Below are positions 41,096-50,349 of a DNA stretch of 64,000 bases, in pieces. A program made the translations under genes and the position numbers. Origin of the DNA: Blastococcus sp. CT_GayMR16 (lineage in GTDB: Bacteria; Actinomycetota; Actinomycetes; Mycobacteriales; Geodermatophilaceae); the NCBI RefSeq assembly GCF_004570875.1, contig NZ_SPQK01000018.1:36177-100176 (forward strand), in the 5' to 3' direction. The notes under the pieces are model-generated. The model was not told the DNA's origin and ran no database searches. It saw only the letters and a program-made list of their open reading frames with translations. Each line of letters starts with the position of its first letter. The first letter of the stretch is position 1.

Positions 41096-42679
41096 TCAGT
41101 ACCGGAATCTCGCGACCGAGCTGTTGAGCGAGGTCGCCATGCGAGCGACCTCGTCGATGGCGGCCTGCGCGTCGTTCATCGCGCTGGTCGTGGAGCTGGT
41201 GGCCGTGGCGACCGCGTCGATGTTCTCCGCGATCTGACTGGCCGAGTGCGCCGCCTCGGCGACGTTGCGGTTCATCTCCGTCGTCGTCGCGGTCTGCTCC
41301 TCGACGGCGGCGGCGATGGTGCTCTGGGAGTCGTTGATCAGGGCGATGATCGAGGAGATCTCCCCGATGGCCGTGATCGCACCCTCGGTGTCGCTCTGGA
41401 TGGCCTGCACCCGGGCGGTGATGTCCTGGGTGGCCTTGGCCGTCTCCTGGGCCAGCTCCTTGACCTCGTTGGCGACCACGGCGAAGCCCTTGCCGGCCTC
41501 CCCGGCGCGGGCCGCCTCGATGGTGGCGTTGAGCGCGAGCAGGTTGGTCTGCTCGGCGATGCTCGTGATGACCTTCACGACGCTGGCGATCTCGAGCGAG
41601 GACTCGCCCAGCTTGGCCACGGTCGCGGTGGTGTTGTCGGCGGCGTGGACGGCCTGCGCGGCGACGCGGGAGACCTCGGAGGCGTTCTGCGCGATCTCGC
41701 GGATCGAGGCACCCATCTGCTCCGACCCTGCCGACACCGTCTGCACGTTCGTCGAGACCTGGACGGCCGCGCTGGCGACGATGCCGCTCTGGACCGAGGA
41801 CTCGTCGGCCAGCCGCGTCATGTCCTGCGCGCTGGCGGAGAGCTCCTCGGTGGCCGAGGCCAGCGTCGTCGAGCTGTCGCCGATGGCGGTCATGACCTCC
41901 CGCACGTTGGCCATCGAGACCTCGAGGGCGGCCGCCATCTGGCCGACCTCGTCCTTGCTCTCCACCCCGGAGGTGGCGCGCAGGTCGCCGTCGGCCAGCG
42001 CCGTCAGCACCGCACCGACCTTGCGGAGCGGTCGCACGACGGAGCTGGTGACGATCCAGCCGAGCAGGGCCAGCACCAGGACGCCGACGGCGGCGACGAT
42101 GATCGCGAGCGTGATGGCGGTGTGCCGCTGCTCCGTCGTGGCCTGCACCGCGTCCGCCGCGGCGGACTCGACGGCCGCACCCACGGTGGGGAGTTCGTCC
42201 TCGAGGGTGGAGAACGTCTGCAGGAAGTCCGGGTAGGCCGCGCCGGCCTGGGACGGGTTCCGGGCGATGGTGGTCATGATCGCGTCGGCCGAGGTGAGGT
42301 ACTGCTCGACGGTCGGGGTCACGGCCTCGACGGCGGCGGCCACGTCGGTGCTGATGTGCTCGTCGGCCACGGTCGCGAGGATCTCGCGGAAGTTGGCGGA
42401 GTGGTCGGCGAGGTCGGTGGCCGCGGACTGGTACTGGGGACCCACCGGGTTGAGCAGCGCCTGGAGGACGTCGGCCCGGACGGCGTCGTGCATCATGTCC
42501 GCCTCAAGCGCCTGGCCGGTCGCCTCGGTGGTGGCGAGCAGTTCCTCGGCGCGGTCCCCGGTGCCCTGGAGCGCCTGGACGGTGATGACTGCGAAGACCC
42601 CCAATGCGACCGTCCCGGTCGCCACGAGAGCGGCGAGCTTCACGCCCAGGGGGCGGTCGGACCAAAGCGAGTGCGCCAT
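41096..42679 (-). CDS. Methyl-accepting chemotaxis protein
   Basis: A protein of 527 residues from ATG 42679, with GGAG 7 bases upstream. TM1 is at about 13-33, followed by a four-helix-bundle sensor domain (about 35-185) and TM2 (about 190-212). A HAMP domain follows ([20 protein letters not shown]), then a signalling domain whose hairpin tip is [20 protein letters not shown] with [15 protein letters not shown]. It senses an extracellular ligand and controls CheA. No che genes are nearby, so it is an orphan receptor. The upstream region is AT-rich and has a dyad. Confidence 0.95.
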   Translation of the reverse strand: MAHSLWSDRPLGVKLAALVATGTVALGVFAVITVQALQGTGDRAEELLATTEATGQALEADMMHDAVRADVLQALLNPVGPQYQSAATDLADHSANFREILATVADEHISTDVAAAVEAVTPTVEQYLTSADAIMTTIARNPSQAGAAYPDFLQTFSTLEDELPTVGAAVESAAADAVQATTEQRHTAITLAIIVAAVGVLVLALLGWIVTSSVVRPLRKVGAVLTALADGDLRATSGVESKDEVGQMAAALEVSMANVREVMTAIGDSSTTLASATEELSASAQDMTRLADESSVQSGIVASAAVQVSTNVQTVSAGSEQMGASIREIAQNASEVSRVAAQAVHAADNTTATVAKLGESSLEIASVVKVITSIAEQTNLLALNATIEAARAGEAGKGFAVVANEVKELAQETAKATQDITARVQAIQSDTEGAITAIGEISSIIALINDSQSTIAAAVEEQTATTTEMNRNVAEAAHSASQIAENIDAVATATSSTTSAMNDAQAAIDEVARMATSLNSSVARFRY

Positions 42680-42758
42680 CGAAGTTCTCCATCGGGGCCG
42701 TTCCATCCGATGGAATCCCACCGTTGCCCCGAACTTCGGCCGCTCGCTGGAGCGACTA

Positions 42759-42799
42759 CAGCGGAAACCTTTACAGTTTCAAATTTCATCTTTCCGCTG
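42759..42799. promoter_or_regulatory. AT-rich dyad upstream of chemoreceptor gene
   Basis: CAGCGGAAA (42759-42767) and TTTCCGCTG (42791-42799) are exact complements flanking 23 AT-rich bases. It lies 80 bases before the chemoreceptor start and 19 bases after the methyltransferase stop. It could be a loose terminator or part of the chemoreceptor promoter; I could not fit a standard sigma-factor motif. Confidence 0.4.
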
Positions 42800-42817
42800 G
42801 TCCGGGCCCCGGACGCC

Positions 42818-43900
42818 TCACCGGGGGAGGAGCCGGTAGAAGCGGAAGAAGTCGTGCTCGACTGACAGAACTTCGATACCGGCGAACCCGGCCTCCGCCG
42901 CGTAGCCCGCCAGGGTGTCCGGCCGCATGACCGTGCCCGTACCGACCGACGGGTCGCTGGACAGCGAGTCGGGGAGGCAGCAGGTGAGGCTGTAGCCGTA
43001 CATGAGGCGTTCGATGTCGTCGCCCGGCGCGGTGAACGTCTCGGCCACCCGCTCGTCCACGACCAGCACCGTCCCGCCGGGGCGGACCATCGCGCGCATA
43101 GTGGTCAGGACCGCGACCGGATCGGGCAGGTCGTGGATGCACTCGAACGCCGTGACGACGTCGTACTCCGCCTCCTCGCGCACCCGCCCGGCGTCGGCCA
43201 CCTCGAACCGCACCCGGTCGGCGACGCCGGTCTCCGCCGCGTTCCGCCGCGCCTGCTCCAGCGAGGGGACGTCGACGTCGAACCCGTCGACCCGGGCCGT
43301 CGGGTAGCCGGTGGCCATGCCGATCGACGACCAGCCCATGCCGCAGCCGACGTCCGCGACCCGGCCCCCGGCGCGGAGCACGGCGTCCACCTCGGGCAGG
43401 GCAGGGAGGACCTCGGTCACCAGCGGGCCGAGGAAGAACGGCCGGTTGGCCGCGGCCTGGCCCTCTCGGGCGTCGTCCCCCATCTCGTCCCAGCTCAGGC
43501 CTCCGCCGCTGCGGTAGACCTCGGCCAGGCGTGGGGTGTTGCGGGTGAACGCCATGACCATCCGGGCCATCGGCGTCATGTACAGCGGGTCGACCTCGTC
43601 GATCAGGATCGCGCGGTGCTCTTCGGGAAGCGTGTAGTAGCGCTCGTCCGGAGCGGCCCGCACGTCGTCGACCGTCAGGTAGCCGGCGACCGCCTGCTGC
43701 TCGAGCCACTCGCGGGCATACCGCGGGTCGCTGCCCGTGCGGGCGGCCAGCTGTGGTGCCGTCGCGGGGGTGTCGGCCAGGGCGCGGTACCAGCCGAGCC
43801 GGTCACCGAGGTCGACCGCGGCGACCTCGAGGGCGCCGATCACCGCGGCCAGGAGGCGGTCGGCGAGTGGGTCCGGTCCGTGCACCGTGCTCTGCGTCAT
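42818..43900 (-). CDS. SAM-dependent methyltransferase with winged-helix N-terminus
   Basis: A protein of 360 residues. A winged-helix-like N-terminal domain (about 15-90; TAPQLAARTGSDPRYAREWL) precedes a class I methyltransferase domain: VADVGCGMGWSSIGMA is the SAM-binding loop, RVDGFDVDVPSL follows, and YDVVTAFECIHDLPDPVAVL is motif IV. This two-domain form is like Rv2258c of Mycobacterium tuberculosis, whose substrate is a hydrophobic small molecule. The target is unknown. It is followed by the AT-rich dyad and the chemoreceptor. Confidence 0.9.
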   Translation of the reverse strand: MTQSTVHGPDPLADRLLAAVIGALEVAAVDLGDRLGWYRALADTPATAPQLAARTGSDPRYAREWLEQQAVAGYLTVDDVRAAPDERYYTLPEEHRAILIDEVDPLYMTPMARMVMAFTRNTPRLAEVYRSGGGLSWDEMGDDAREGQAAANRPFFLGPLVTEVLPALPEVDAVLRAGGRVADVGCGMGWSSIGMATGYPTARVDGFDVDVPSLEQARRNAAETGVADRVRFEVADAGRVREEAEYDVVTAFECIHDLPDPVAVLTTMRAMVRPGGTVLVVDERVAETFTAPGDDIERLMYGYSLTCCLPDSLSSDPSVGTGTVMRPDTLAGYAAEAGFAGIEVLSVEHDFFRFYRLLPR

Positions 43901-43941
43901 GCCCGGTCACCGTGGACCGGTCGGGCGCGGCCCGCAAGACC

Positions 43942-45084
43942 TCAGCGACGGGTGGCGACCGCGACGGTGAACTTCGGCGTCTGGTGCGCGACCGTGGTGG
44001 GTCCCACGAGCCGGTTGAGCGTCGGCTTGTAGCGCAGCGCGCTGTTGTAGACCGTCCACAGCTCGCCGCCCGGGCGGAGCACGCGGGCGGCGGCGGCGAA
44101 CAGCCGGTCGGCGGCGGTGGTCACGACGGCGGCGCCCACGTGGAACGGCGGGTTGCAGACCACGAGGTCGACGCTGCCGGCGGGGATCGACTCCGCCGCG
44201 TCGTCGCGCACCACCTGGATCCGGTCGGCGAGTCCGTTCGCCTCCGCGGTCGCACGCGTCGACGCGACGGCGGCCGCGGACTGGTCCACCGCCAGCACCG
44301 ACAGCTCCGGGCGGCTGCGGGCGAGTGCCGCCGCGAGCACGCCGGAGCCCGCGCCGAGGTCGAGGGCGGTGCCGGCCGGCGCCATCCGGTCGAGACAGCC
44401 GAGCAGGGTGCGGGTGCCGATGTCGATCTTCGTGCCGGCGAACGCGGCGCCGTGCGCGCGGACGGTGAGCCCGAGGTCGGGATGCTCCTGGCTGCGCGGG
44501 AAGGACGACGACGCCGGCTTCGGCCCACGCGCGACGAGCACCCGCGACTTCTGGCGGGCCAGGCTCGCCGAGACGTCGGTGAAGGAGTCCCGTAGCACGT
44601 CGTTCATCGCATGCGTCATGTGCTTGACCCGGCCGCCGACCAGCACCGTCACGTCCGGGGGCGCCGATGCCGCGAGCACCTCGGCGATCTCCCGCAGGGC
44701 CTCTAGCGCCTTGGGCGCCTGGACGAGCACCACCCGTGCGCCGGCCGCGAGATCGGCCGAGAGCGGGACGGACCGGTACGTGCCGGTCAGCCCGGTGCGC
44801 TCGGCATTGCGGGCGAGGGCCAGCTCGCCGAGCAGGAGGTCCTGGGCGACGCGCACGTCCCGGGCGCCGTGCAGAGCGACCGCGCCCAGGGTCAGTGCGC
44901 CGTAGCCGTCGTCGACGACGGCGACCTCGCCCGGGCCGGTCGCCTCGATCAGCTCGCCCGCGATGTCGAGGAGGAGCCGGTCGGTGGCGTCGACGGCGAC
45001 GAGTTCGGGCGCCTCGACGTCGGGCGCCCGCCGCAACTGCGCGAACAGCTCCTCCGCACCGGTCGGTGCGGAGGCGTTAGACAC
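43942..45084 (-). CDS. RsmC/RlmG-like methyltransferase
   Basis: A protein of 380 residues from GTG 45084. The C-terminal half is a class I methyltransferase: [36 protein letters not shown], and the catalytic NPPF in [10 protein letters not shown], which marks N-methylation of a guanine base. The N-terminal half is a degenerate copy of the same fold ([18 protein letters not shown]), as in the 16S/23S rRNA guanine methyltransferases RsmC and RlmG. It probably modifies rRNA. Its start lies 8 bases inside the msrA end, giving a coupled pair. Confidence 0.88.
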   Translation of the reverse strand: MSNASAPTGAEELFAQLRRAPDVEAPELVAVDATDRLLLDIAGELIEATGPGEVAVVDDGYGALTLGAVALHGARDVRVAQDLLLGELALARNAERTGLTGTYRSVPLSADLAAGARVVLVQAPKALEALREIAEVLAASAPPDVTVLVGGRVKHMTHAMNDVLRDSFTDVSASLARQKSRVLVARGPKPASSSFPRSQEHPDLGLTVRAHGAAFAGTKIDIGTRTLLGCLDRMAPAGTALDLGAGSGVLAAALARSRPELSVLAVDQSAAAVASTRATAEANGLADRIQVVRDDAAESIPAGSVDLVVCNPPFHVGAAVVTTAADRLFAAAARVLRPGGELWTVYNSALRYKPTLNRLVGPTTVAHQTPKFTVAVATRR

Positions 45085-45730
45085 CGGGCAGGCCGACCGG
45101 GCAGGAGACGCCCGTCGAGTGCACCGGGCAGTAGCCGTTCGGCACTTTGTAGAGGTACTGCTGGTGATAGTCCTCGGCGTAGAAGAACTGTCCGAGGGGC
45201 TCGATCTCGGTGGTGATCTCGCCGTAGCCCGCGGCCTGCAGCCGCTCCTGGTACCGGTCGCGGCTCGCCGTCGCGGCGGCCTCCTGCTCCGGACCCTGCG
45301 TGTAGACCGCCGAGCGGTACTGGGTGCCGATGTCGTTGCCCTGCCGGTTGCCCTGGGTGGGGTCGTGGTCCTCCCAGAACACCTTGAGCAGCTGGTCGTA
45401 GGAGATGACGGCCGGGTCGAAGACGACGAGGACGGCCTCGGTGTGCCCGGTGCGCGCCGAGCAGACCTCCTCGTACGTCGGGTTCGGCGTGAAGCCACCG
45501 GCGTAGCCCGCGGCGGTGGAGTAGATGCCCGGGGTCTCCCAGAACACCTTCTCGACACCCCAGAAGCAGCCGGCGCCGAAGACGGCGGTCTGCATCCCCT
45601 CGGGGAACGGGAGCTGAATGCGGTTGCCGTTGACGGCGTGCACCTCGGGCACGTGGGGGAGCGGGTCCGGGCGACCGGGCAGCGCGTCCTCGGCCGAGAC
45701 CGCCTTCGTCTTGAACCGGGAGAACAACAT
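45077..45730 (-). CDS. msrA: Peptide-methionine (S)-S-oxide reductase
   Basis: A protein of 217 residues. [12 protein letters not shown] has the catalytic Cys in GCFWG, and [49 protein letters not shown] and [20 protein letters not shown] complete the family pattern, with resolving cysteines at the C-terminus. It repairs oxidised methionine with thioredoxin. The likely leaderless promoter has TAGGCT 6 bases before the ATG. It overlaps the methyltransferase gene by 8 bases, and the second copy of the hairpin element lies just upstream. Confidence 0.95.
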   Translation of the reverse strand: MLFSRFKTKAVSAEDALPGRPDPLPHVPEVHAVNGNRIQLPFPEGMQTAVFGAGCFWGVEKVFWETPGIYSTAAGYAGGFTPNPTYEEVCSARTGHTEAVLVVFDPAVISYDQLLKVFWEDHDPTQGNRQGNDIGTQYRSAVYTQGPEQEAAATASRDRYQERLQAAGYGEITTEIEPLGQFFYAEDYHQQYLYKVPNGYCPVHSTGVSCPVGLPGV

Positions 45731-45736
45731 GCTCCG

Positions 45737-45742
45737 AGCCTA
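45737..45742 (-). promoter_or_regulatory. -10 box candidate, leaderless msrA
   Basis: TAGGCT on the minus strand lies 6 bases before the msrA ATG (45730), and no Shine-Dalgarno sequence is present. Hairpin element copy B begins 7 bases further upstream. Confidence 0.4.
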
Positions 45743-45748
45743 GTTGAA

Positions 45749-45804
45749 GGACCTCGCTGCCCCCCTCTGCTCGCAGGCTCGCAGCGGGACCCTGCAGCGA
45801 GGCC
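45749..45804 (-). repeat. Intergenic hairpin element, copy B
   Basis: This 56-bp element is the opposite-strand relative of 37777-37829. CCTCGCTGC (45752-45760) and GCAGCGAGG (45795-45803) pair exactly. The core 45770-45797 matches copy A at 26 of 28 positions. It lies between the divergent msrA and MDR oxidoreductase genes. Confidence 0.7.
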
Positions 45805-45827
45805 GGTAAGCGGGGCAGGATCACGTC

Positions 45828-46847
45828 GTGCCCGTGACCACGCGTGAATGGCAGCTGGCGGCCCGCCCGCATGGCGAGCCGACCCCCGACGACTTCCGAC
45901 TGGTGGAAGGCGAACACCCGGATCCACGGGACGGGCAGGTCGTCGTCCGGATGCTCGCGATGTCGGTGGACCCGTACATGCGTGGGCGGATGAACGCCCA
46001 GAAGTCCTACGCCCCCCGCTGGGAGATCGGCGAGACCATGAAGGGCGGCGCGGTCGGGCGGGTGGTCGACTCCCGCTCGCCCGGCGTCCCCGAGGGCGCG
46101 CTGGTGCTCGCGGACGCGGCCTGGCGCGACGTCGCCGTCCTCGAGGCCGCGCACGTCCGGGTGCTGCCGGAGCTGCCCGGCATCCCGCCGAGCTACCACC
46201 TCGGCGTCCTGGGCATGCCAGGGCTCACCGCCTGGGCCGGCCTGTTCCGGCTGGCGGAGTTCCGGGCGGGAGACGCGGTCTTCGTCTCCGGGGCGGCAGG
46301 AGCGGTCGGGAGCCTGGTCGGGCAGTTCGCCCGCCTCACCGGGGCCTCGGCCGTCATCGGCAGCGCCGGGACGCCGGAGAAGGTCCGCTGGCTGACCGAC
46401 GACCTGGGCTTCACCGCCGCGTTCGACTATCACGACGGGACGGTCGCCGATCAGCTGGCGGCCGCGGCACCCGGCGGCATCGACGTCTTCTTCGACAACG
46501 TCGGCGGTGCGCACCTGGAGGCCGCCATCGGCGCCTTCAACGAGCACGGCCGGGCGGCACTGTGCGGGGCGATCTCGGCCTACAACGCCGTCGAGCCGCC
46601 GCCGGGCCCGCGCAATCTGTTCCAGGTGGTGGGCAAGCGGCTGAGCCTGCGGGGCTTCATCGTCAGCGACCACGCCGACCTGCGGGACGAGTTCGTCGAG
46701 AAGGCGTCCGGGTTCCTGCGCTCCGGGGACCTCGTCGTCCGGGAGACCGTGCGCGAGGGGCTGGAGAACGCCGTCCCCGCCTTCCTCGACCTCCTCCGCG
46801 GCGCCAACACCGGGAAGATGATCGTGCGCCTGGCTACCGACGACTGA
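45828..46847 (+). CDS. NADP-dependent MDR oxidoreductase (CurA/LTB4DH-like)
   Basis: A protein of 339 residues from GTG 45828. SVDPYMRGRMN is the family start motif, GVLGMPGLTAWAGLFRLAEF and VFVSGAAGAVGSLVGQFARL hold the substrate and NADP-binding parts (AxxGxxG), and DVFFDNVGGAHLEAAIGAFN is the diagnostic DNVGG block. These zinc-free reductases act on alpha,beta-unsaturated ketones and aldehydes. It is divergent from msrA. Physical closeness to MsrA fits a stress-response setting but is only suggestive. Confidence 0.93.
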   Translation: MPVTTREWQLAARPHGEPTPDDFRLVEGEHPDPRDGQVVVRMLAMSVDPYMRGRMNAQKSYAPRWEIGETMKGGAVGRVVDSRSPGVPEGALVLADAAWRDVAVLEAAHVRVLPELPGIPPSYHLGVLGMPGLTAWAGLFRLAEFRAGDAVFVSGAAGAVGSLVGQFARLTGASAVIGSAGTPEKVRWLTDDLGFTAAFDYHDGTVADQLAAAAPGGIDVFFDNVGGAHLEAAIGAFNEHGRAALCGAISAYNAVEPPPGPRNLFQVVGKRLSLRGFIVSDHADLRDEFVEKASGFLRSGDLVVRETVREGLENAVPAFLDLLRGANTGKMIVRLATDD

Positions 46848-46876
46848 CCTCGGGCTCCCCGGGGCAGATCCCCCTC

Positions 46877-47062
46877 ATGTGGCTCTTCTTCTCCCGCCGG
46901 CTGCGCATGTGGCTGATCCTGACCGTCGTCGTCCCGCTCACCTCGGGCCTCCTCCGCCGGGTGGGCCGGACGCTCGAGCGGCGCTCCGGGTCCACCGGCG
47001 TCACCCGTGCGCTGTTCAAGGCCGGTGACCTGGGCGACCGGCTGCGCGGGCGCCGCTCCTGA
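46877..47062 (+). CDS. Small membrane protein
   Basis: A protein of 61 residues starting MWLFFSRRLRMWLILTVVVP at ATG 46877. It has a single hydrophobic helix next to an Arg-rich segment (GLLRRVGRTLERRSGSTGVT), and a basic C-terminus ending GDRLRGRRS. The pattern of a short N-terminal helix and basic tail is familiar from conserved small actinobacterial proteins, but no function is known. It follows the oxidoreductase by 29 bases on the same strand, so it may share its transcript. Confidence 0.7.
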   Translation: MWLFFSRRLRMWLILTVVVPLTSGLLRRVGRTLERRSGSTGVTRALFKAGDLGDRLRGRRS

Positions 47063-47144
47063 CCCCGGTGCATCCGACCGCGCCCCGGCTCCCGAAGGCC
47101 CTGATGGCCCGCCGGGACGAGAATCCAGAGACGAGAACCGCTGC

Positions 47145-47849
47145 ATGACGCACCCCACTTCCACGGGCCCGCGCCTGGACAGTCACGCCGCCCGGGGCGA
47201 CCTCCGGGGCATCGCCCTGTTCTGCCACGGCGGGACGGCGACGAGCGTGACACCGCCGCGCGACGGCGCCCTGTCCCTCGTCCGGATGCGGGCCTTCGAG
47301 CAGTTCGTCCGCTCCAGCACCGCCGACCGCGGGATCAGCACCCACCTGCTCCGCTACCGGGTGGCCGGGTGGAACGGCGCCGCGGCCGACGCCTTCAACG
47401 ACGTCCGGTGGGCGATCGAGCAGTTGCGGGCCGATCACGGTCCCCAGGTGCCGATCGTCCTCGTAGGGCACTCGATGGGCGGCCGCGCGGTGCTGCGCGC
47501 CGGCGGGGACCCGCAGGTCGCCGCCGTCTGCGGGCTCGCCCCCTGGACGCCGCCGGGTGAGCCGGTGGGCCATCTGCGCGACCAGACCGTCGCCATCCTG
47601 CACGGGCGCGGCGACCGCTGGGTGCCGGAGCGGCTCTCGGCCGACTTCGCCCTGCGGGCCCGGGCGGCCGGCGCTTCCGTGGCGCGCTTCACCACGCCGG
47701 GCGGGCACTCGATGGTGCGCGGCGCCCTGCGCTGGCACCGGTTCGCCCGGGACGTCGTCCTCGCGGCGACCGGGATCGAACCGATGCGGGCCGACATCGC
47801 GAACGCCATGCAACGACCCGTTCCGGAGGGCCTCGCAGTTCCGCTGTAG
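47145..47849 (+). CDS. Alpha/beta hydrolase
   Basis: A protein of 234 residues from ATG 47145. IALFCHGGTATSVTPPRDGA provides the oxyanion region, and IVLVGHSMGGRAVLRAGGDP is the nucleophile elbow (GHSMGG). AILHGRGDRWVPERLSADF is the Asp loop and ARFTTPGGHSMVRGALRW the His. All three triad residues are therefore in place. The substrate, an ester or amide, is unknown. It lies upstream of the small DUF-type protein and the lipid-modification operon, 39 bases ahead, and may be part of it. Confidence 0.9.
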   Translation: MTHPTSTGPRLDSHAARGDLRGIALFCHGGTATSVTPPRDGALSLVRMRAFEQFVRSSTADRGISTHLLRYRVAGWNGAAADAFNDVRWAIEQLRADHGPQVPIVLVGHSMGGRAVLRAGGDPQVAAVCGLAPWTPPGEPVGHLRDQTVAILHGRGDRWVPERLSADFALRARAAGASVARFTTPGGHSMVRGALRWHRFARDVVLAATGIEPMRADIANAMQRPVPEGLAVPL

Positions 47850-47888
47850 CGCCGCGCGAGGGCCTCCCACATCCGGAGGAGTGCCCTC

Positions 47889-48242
47889 ATGCCGGTCCTG
47901 TCCCGCGTCCTCGGCGTCACCACGATCGCGTTCGGTGCGCTGGAGCTCGCCAAGCCCGACCTGTGGGCCAAGCCGACCGGCATCGTCGGTCCGTCTCCCG
48001 CGATGCGCGCCTGGCACCACGGCCTCGGGGTCCGCGACGTGGTCTCCGGCCTGGCGATGACGTTCGCGCCCGCCGGACCCGCACTCCGGGCGGCCACCCT
48101 CTTCCGGATCGTCTCCGACTCCACCGATGCCCTCGCGTTCGGGATCAACGCGCCCGAGGCACGGCTCAAGGCCAAGGCCGTCGGCGCCGCGCTCGGCTAC
48201 GCCGCGGTCAACGCGCTCTCGCTGCGCTGGGCCGGCCGGTGA
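47889..48242 (+). CDS. Small membrane protein, DUF4267-like
   Basis: A protein of 117 residues. CGGAGGAG lies before ATG 47889. It has hydrophobic helices at about 5-20, 45-64, 68-82 and 92-112 with the RVLGVTTIAFGALELAKPD opening and WHHGLGVRDVVSGLAM in the middle, resembling DUF4267-type membrane proteins. The function is unknown. Its stop overlaps the start of the flavoprotein gene (GTGA), making it the first gene of the coupled lipid-modification run. Confidence 0.75.
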   Translation: MPVLSRVLGVTTIAFGALELAKPDLWAKPTGIVGPSPAMRAWHHGLGVRDVVSGLAMTFAPAGPALRAATLFRIVSDSTDALAFGINAPEARLKAKAVGAALGYAAVNALSLRWAGR

Positions 48243-49534
48243 CCGCCGCACAGCTGCTGCGGCCGTCCGCTGCCGTCGTCGGATCGGGCGTGGCCGGCCT
48301 GACCGCCGCCTACCTCCTCCAGCGCACCCACGACGTCACGCTCTTCGAGACCGACGAGCGACTCGGCGGCCACGCGCACACCCACGACATCGAGGCTCCC
48401 GACGGGCGCTCGCTCCCCGTCGACAGCGGGTTCATCGTGCACAACGAGCGCACCTACCCGAACCTGATCCGACTCTTCGGCGAGCTCGGCGTGGCCACCC
48501 AGCCCACCGAGATGAGCATGTCGATCACCTGCGAGCAGTGCGGCCTCGAGTACGCCGGTGCCCGCGGGGTGTCCGGCCTGTTCGCCCGCCCGCGCCAGGC
48601 CGGCAACCCCGCGTACCTGCGGATGCTCAGCGAGGTCAAGCGCTTCCACGCCCACGCCCGCCGGCTCGTCGAGCACGCCGACTCCGGCGGCGGGGTCGAC
48701 GTCGACGGCCTCACGCTCGGCACGTTCCTGGCGCTCGGCGGGTACTCCCGCTACTTCGTCCAGCACTTCATGATCCCCGTCGTGTCCTGCGTCTGGTCCA
48801 CCGGAACCCGAGCGTCGCTGGACTATCCGGCGCTCTACCTGTTCCGGTTCCTGGACAACCACGGGATGCTCTCGGTCACCGGCTCCCCGCAGTGGCGCAC
48901 CGTCACCGGCGGTTCCCGCACGTACGTCGAGCGGGCCGCGAAGGGGCTCGGCGCGGTCCAGACGGGCACCGGCATCCGGTCGCTGTCCCGGCACGCGGAC
49001 GGCGTCGAGCTGATCGACGACGACGGCCAGCGGCACGCGGCGGACGTCGTCGTGGTCGCCACCCACCCCGACCAGGCGCTGCGGCTGCTCGGCGACCCGA
49101 CCGACGACGAGCGGGCCGTGCTCGGCGCCTTCGAGTACTCGCGCAACGAGACGCTGCTGCACACCGACTCCACCCTGCTGCCGTCCGCCCGGCGGGCACG
49201 GGCGTCCTGGAACTACCGGATGAGCGCCTGCTCCGGCGCCACCGACGACGTCCAGGTCAGCTACTGGATGAACCGGTTGCAGGACTTCGACGAGCCGGTC
49301 GACTACCTGGTCACCCTCAACGCGACCGACCGGATCGACCCCGGCACGGTGCTGCGCCGGATGGTCTACGAGCACCCCGTCTACACCGCGACCTCGGTGG
49401 CGGCCCAACAGCGGCTGCCCGGCCTGAACACCGGCCGGACCGCGTTCGCCGGCGCGTACCACGGCTGGGGGTTCCACGAGGACGGCTGCGCCTCCGGCGT
49501 GCGCGCCGCGGCGGCGTTCGGGGCGGGCTGGTGA
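48239..49534 (+). CDS. FAD-dependent amine-oxidase-like flavoprotein
   Basis: A protein of 431 residues from GTG 48239. The FAD-binding dinucleotide motif is AAVVGSGVAGLTAAYLLQ with ETDERLGGHAHTHDI, and the C-terminal FAD block is GLNTGRTAFAGAYHGWGFHE. This group of flavoproteins is regularly found with DUF1365 and cyclopropane-fatty-acid-synthase-like genes. In Rhodobacter similar genes take part in furan or modified fatty-acid formation under singlet-oxygen stress; that link is from memory. It probably oxidises a fatty-acyl chain. Both ends overlap neighbours by 4 bases. Confidence 0.88.
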   Translation: MTAAQLLRPSAAVVGSGVAGLTAAYLLQRTHDVTLFETDERLGGHAHTHDIEAPDGRSLPVDSGFIVHNERTYPNLIRLFGELGVATQPTEMSMSITCEQCGLEYAGARGVSGLFARPRQAGNPAYLRMLSEVKRFHAHARRLVEHADSGGGVDVDGLTLGTFLALGGYSRYFVQHFMIPVVSCVWSTGTRASLDYPALYLFRFLDNHGMLSVTGSPQWRTVTGGSRTYVERAAKGLGAVQTGTGIRSLSRHADGVELIDDDGQRHAADVVVVATHPDQALRLLGDPTDDERAVLGAFEYSRNETLLHTDSTLLPSARRARASWNYRMSACSGATDDVQVSYWMNRLQDFDEPVDYLVTLNATDRIDPGTVLRRMVYEHPVYTATSVAAQQRLPGLNTGRTAFAGAYHGWGFHEDGCASGVRAAAAFGAGW

Positions 49535-50349
49535 CGGGCCTGCAGCTCCGGCGACCCACCGTCCGGGCGGCCGGCCCCGACGCGCCCCCGATCGCCACGC
49601 CGGCGCTCTACGACGTGCGCATCGCGCACACCCGCAGCGCCCCGCTGCACAACTCCTTCTCCTACGGCGGCTACCTGTGGCTGGTCGACCTCGACGACGT
49701 CGCCGCCGGCCGGCTGGTCCAGGGGCGGCCGCTGCCCCGCTGGCTGGAGTCCCAGGCGCGGTTCGACGCCGCCGACCACCTCGGCGACCCGGCCGCGACG
49801 ATCAAGGACAACGTGATCGCCTTCGCCCGGGAGCACGGCGTCGACGACGTCTCCCGGGTGCTGATGCTCGCCTCGGCGCGCAGCGGCGCGGGCCGGGCGT
49901 CGTATGTGTTCAACCCGCTCTCGACGCACTGGTGCTACCGCGCGGACGGGTCGTTGGCCTGCCTCGTCGCCGAGGTGCACAACACCTACGGGGAGCGGCA
50001 CGCCTACCTGCTGCGCCCCGACACGGCCGGCCGGGCGGAGGCGGACAAGGCGTTCTACGTCTCGCCGTTCTTCGAGGTCGCGGGCCGCTACCTGATGCGG
50101 TTCTCGGCCCCGGCCCCCCGCCTGCAGATCACGATGGCGCTCCGCCAGGACGGCGCCACGCCGTTCACCGCCAGCGTCCGCGGGTCCGCCCGCCCGGCCA
50201 CGGTCCGGACCGTGCTGGGCGCCACCCTCCGGTTCCCCATGATGTCGTTGCGGGTCAGCGCGCTGATCCGCCTGCAAGGAGGAAAGCTGTGGTTGCACCG
50301 ACTGCCCGTCGTCCCTCGTCGTCCCCAGGCCGACGGGAGCCCGTCGTGA
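49531..50349 (+). CDS. DUF1365 family protein
   Basis: A protein of 272 residues from GTG 49531. ALYDVRIAHTRSAPLHNSFS, GYLWLVDLDDVAAGRL, SYVFNPLSTHWCYRADGSLA and VAEVHNTYGERHAYLL are typical DUF1365 blocks. FYVSPFFEVAGRYLMRF follows. No catalytic motif is known. DUF1365 genes occur next to flavin oxidases and CFA-synthase-like genes and are thought to take part in lipid modification. Start and stop overlap the neighbouring genes (GTGA), so four proteins are made from one message. Confidence 0.9.
   Translation: MTGLQLRRPTVRAAGPDAPPIATPALYDVRIAHTRSAPLHNSFSYGGYLWLVDLDDVAAGRLVQGRPLPRWLESQARFDAADHLGDPAATIKDNVIAFAREHGVDDVSRVLMLASARSGAGRASYVFNPLSTHWCYRADGSLACLVAEVHNTYGERHAYLLRPDTAGRAEADKAFYVSPFFEVAGRYLMRFSAPAPRLQITMALRQDGATPFTASVRGSARPATVRTVLGATLRFPMMSLRVSALIRLQGGKLWLHRLPVVPRRPQADGSPS

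Noticed and set aside
42802..42816. GTCCGGGCCCCGGAC palindrome next to the methyltransferase stop.
   Set aside because: Arms of 7 bases with a 1-base centre cannot form a normal hairpin loop; a terminator call would be speculative.
47007..47144. Longer start for the alpha/beta hydrolase beginning inside the small membrane-protein gene.
   Set aside because: The added 46 residues are Pro/Arg/Gly-rich without pattern, while MTHPTSTGPRLDSHA at 47145 directly precedes the first strand.
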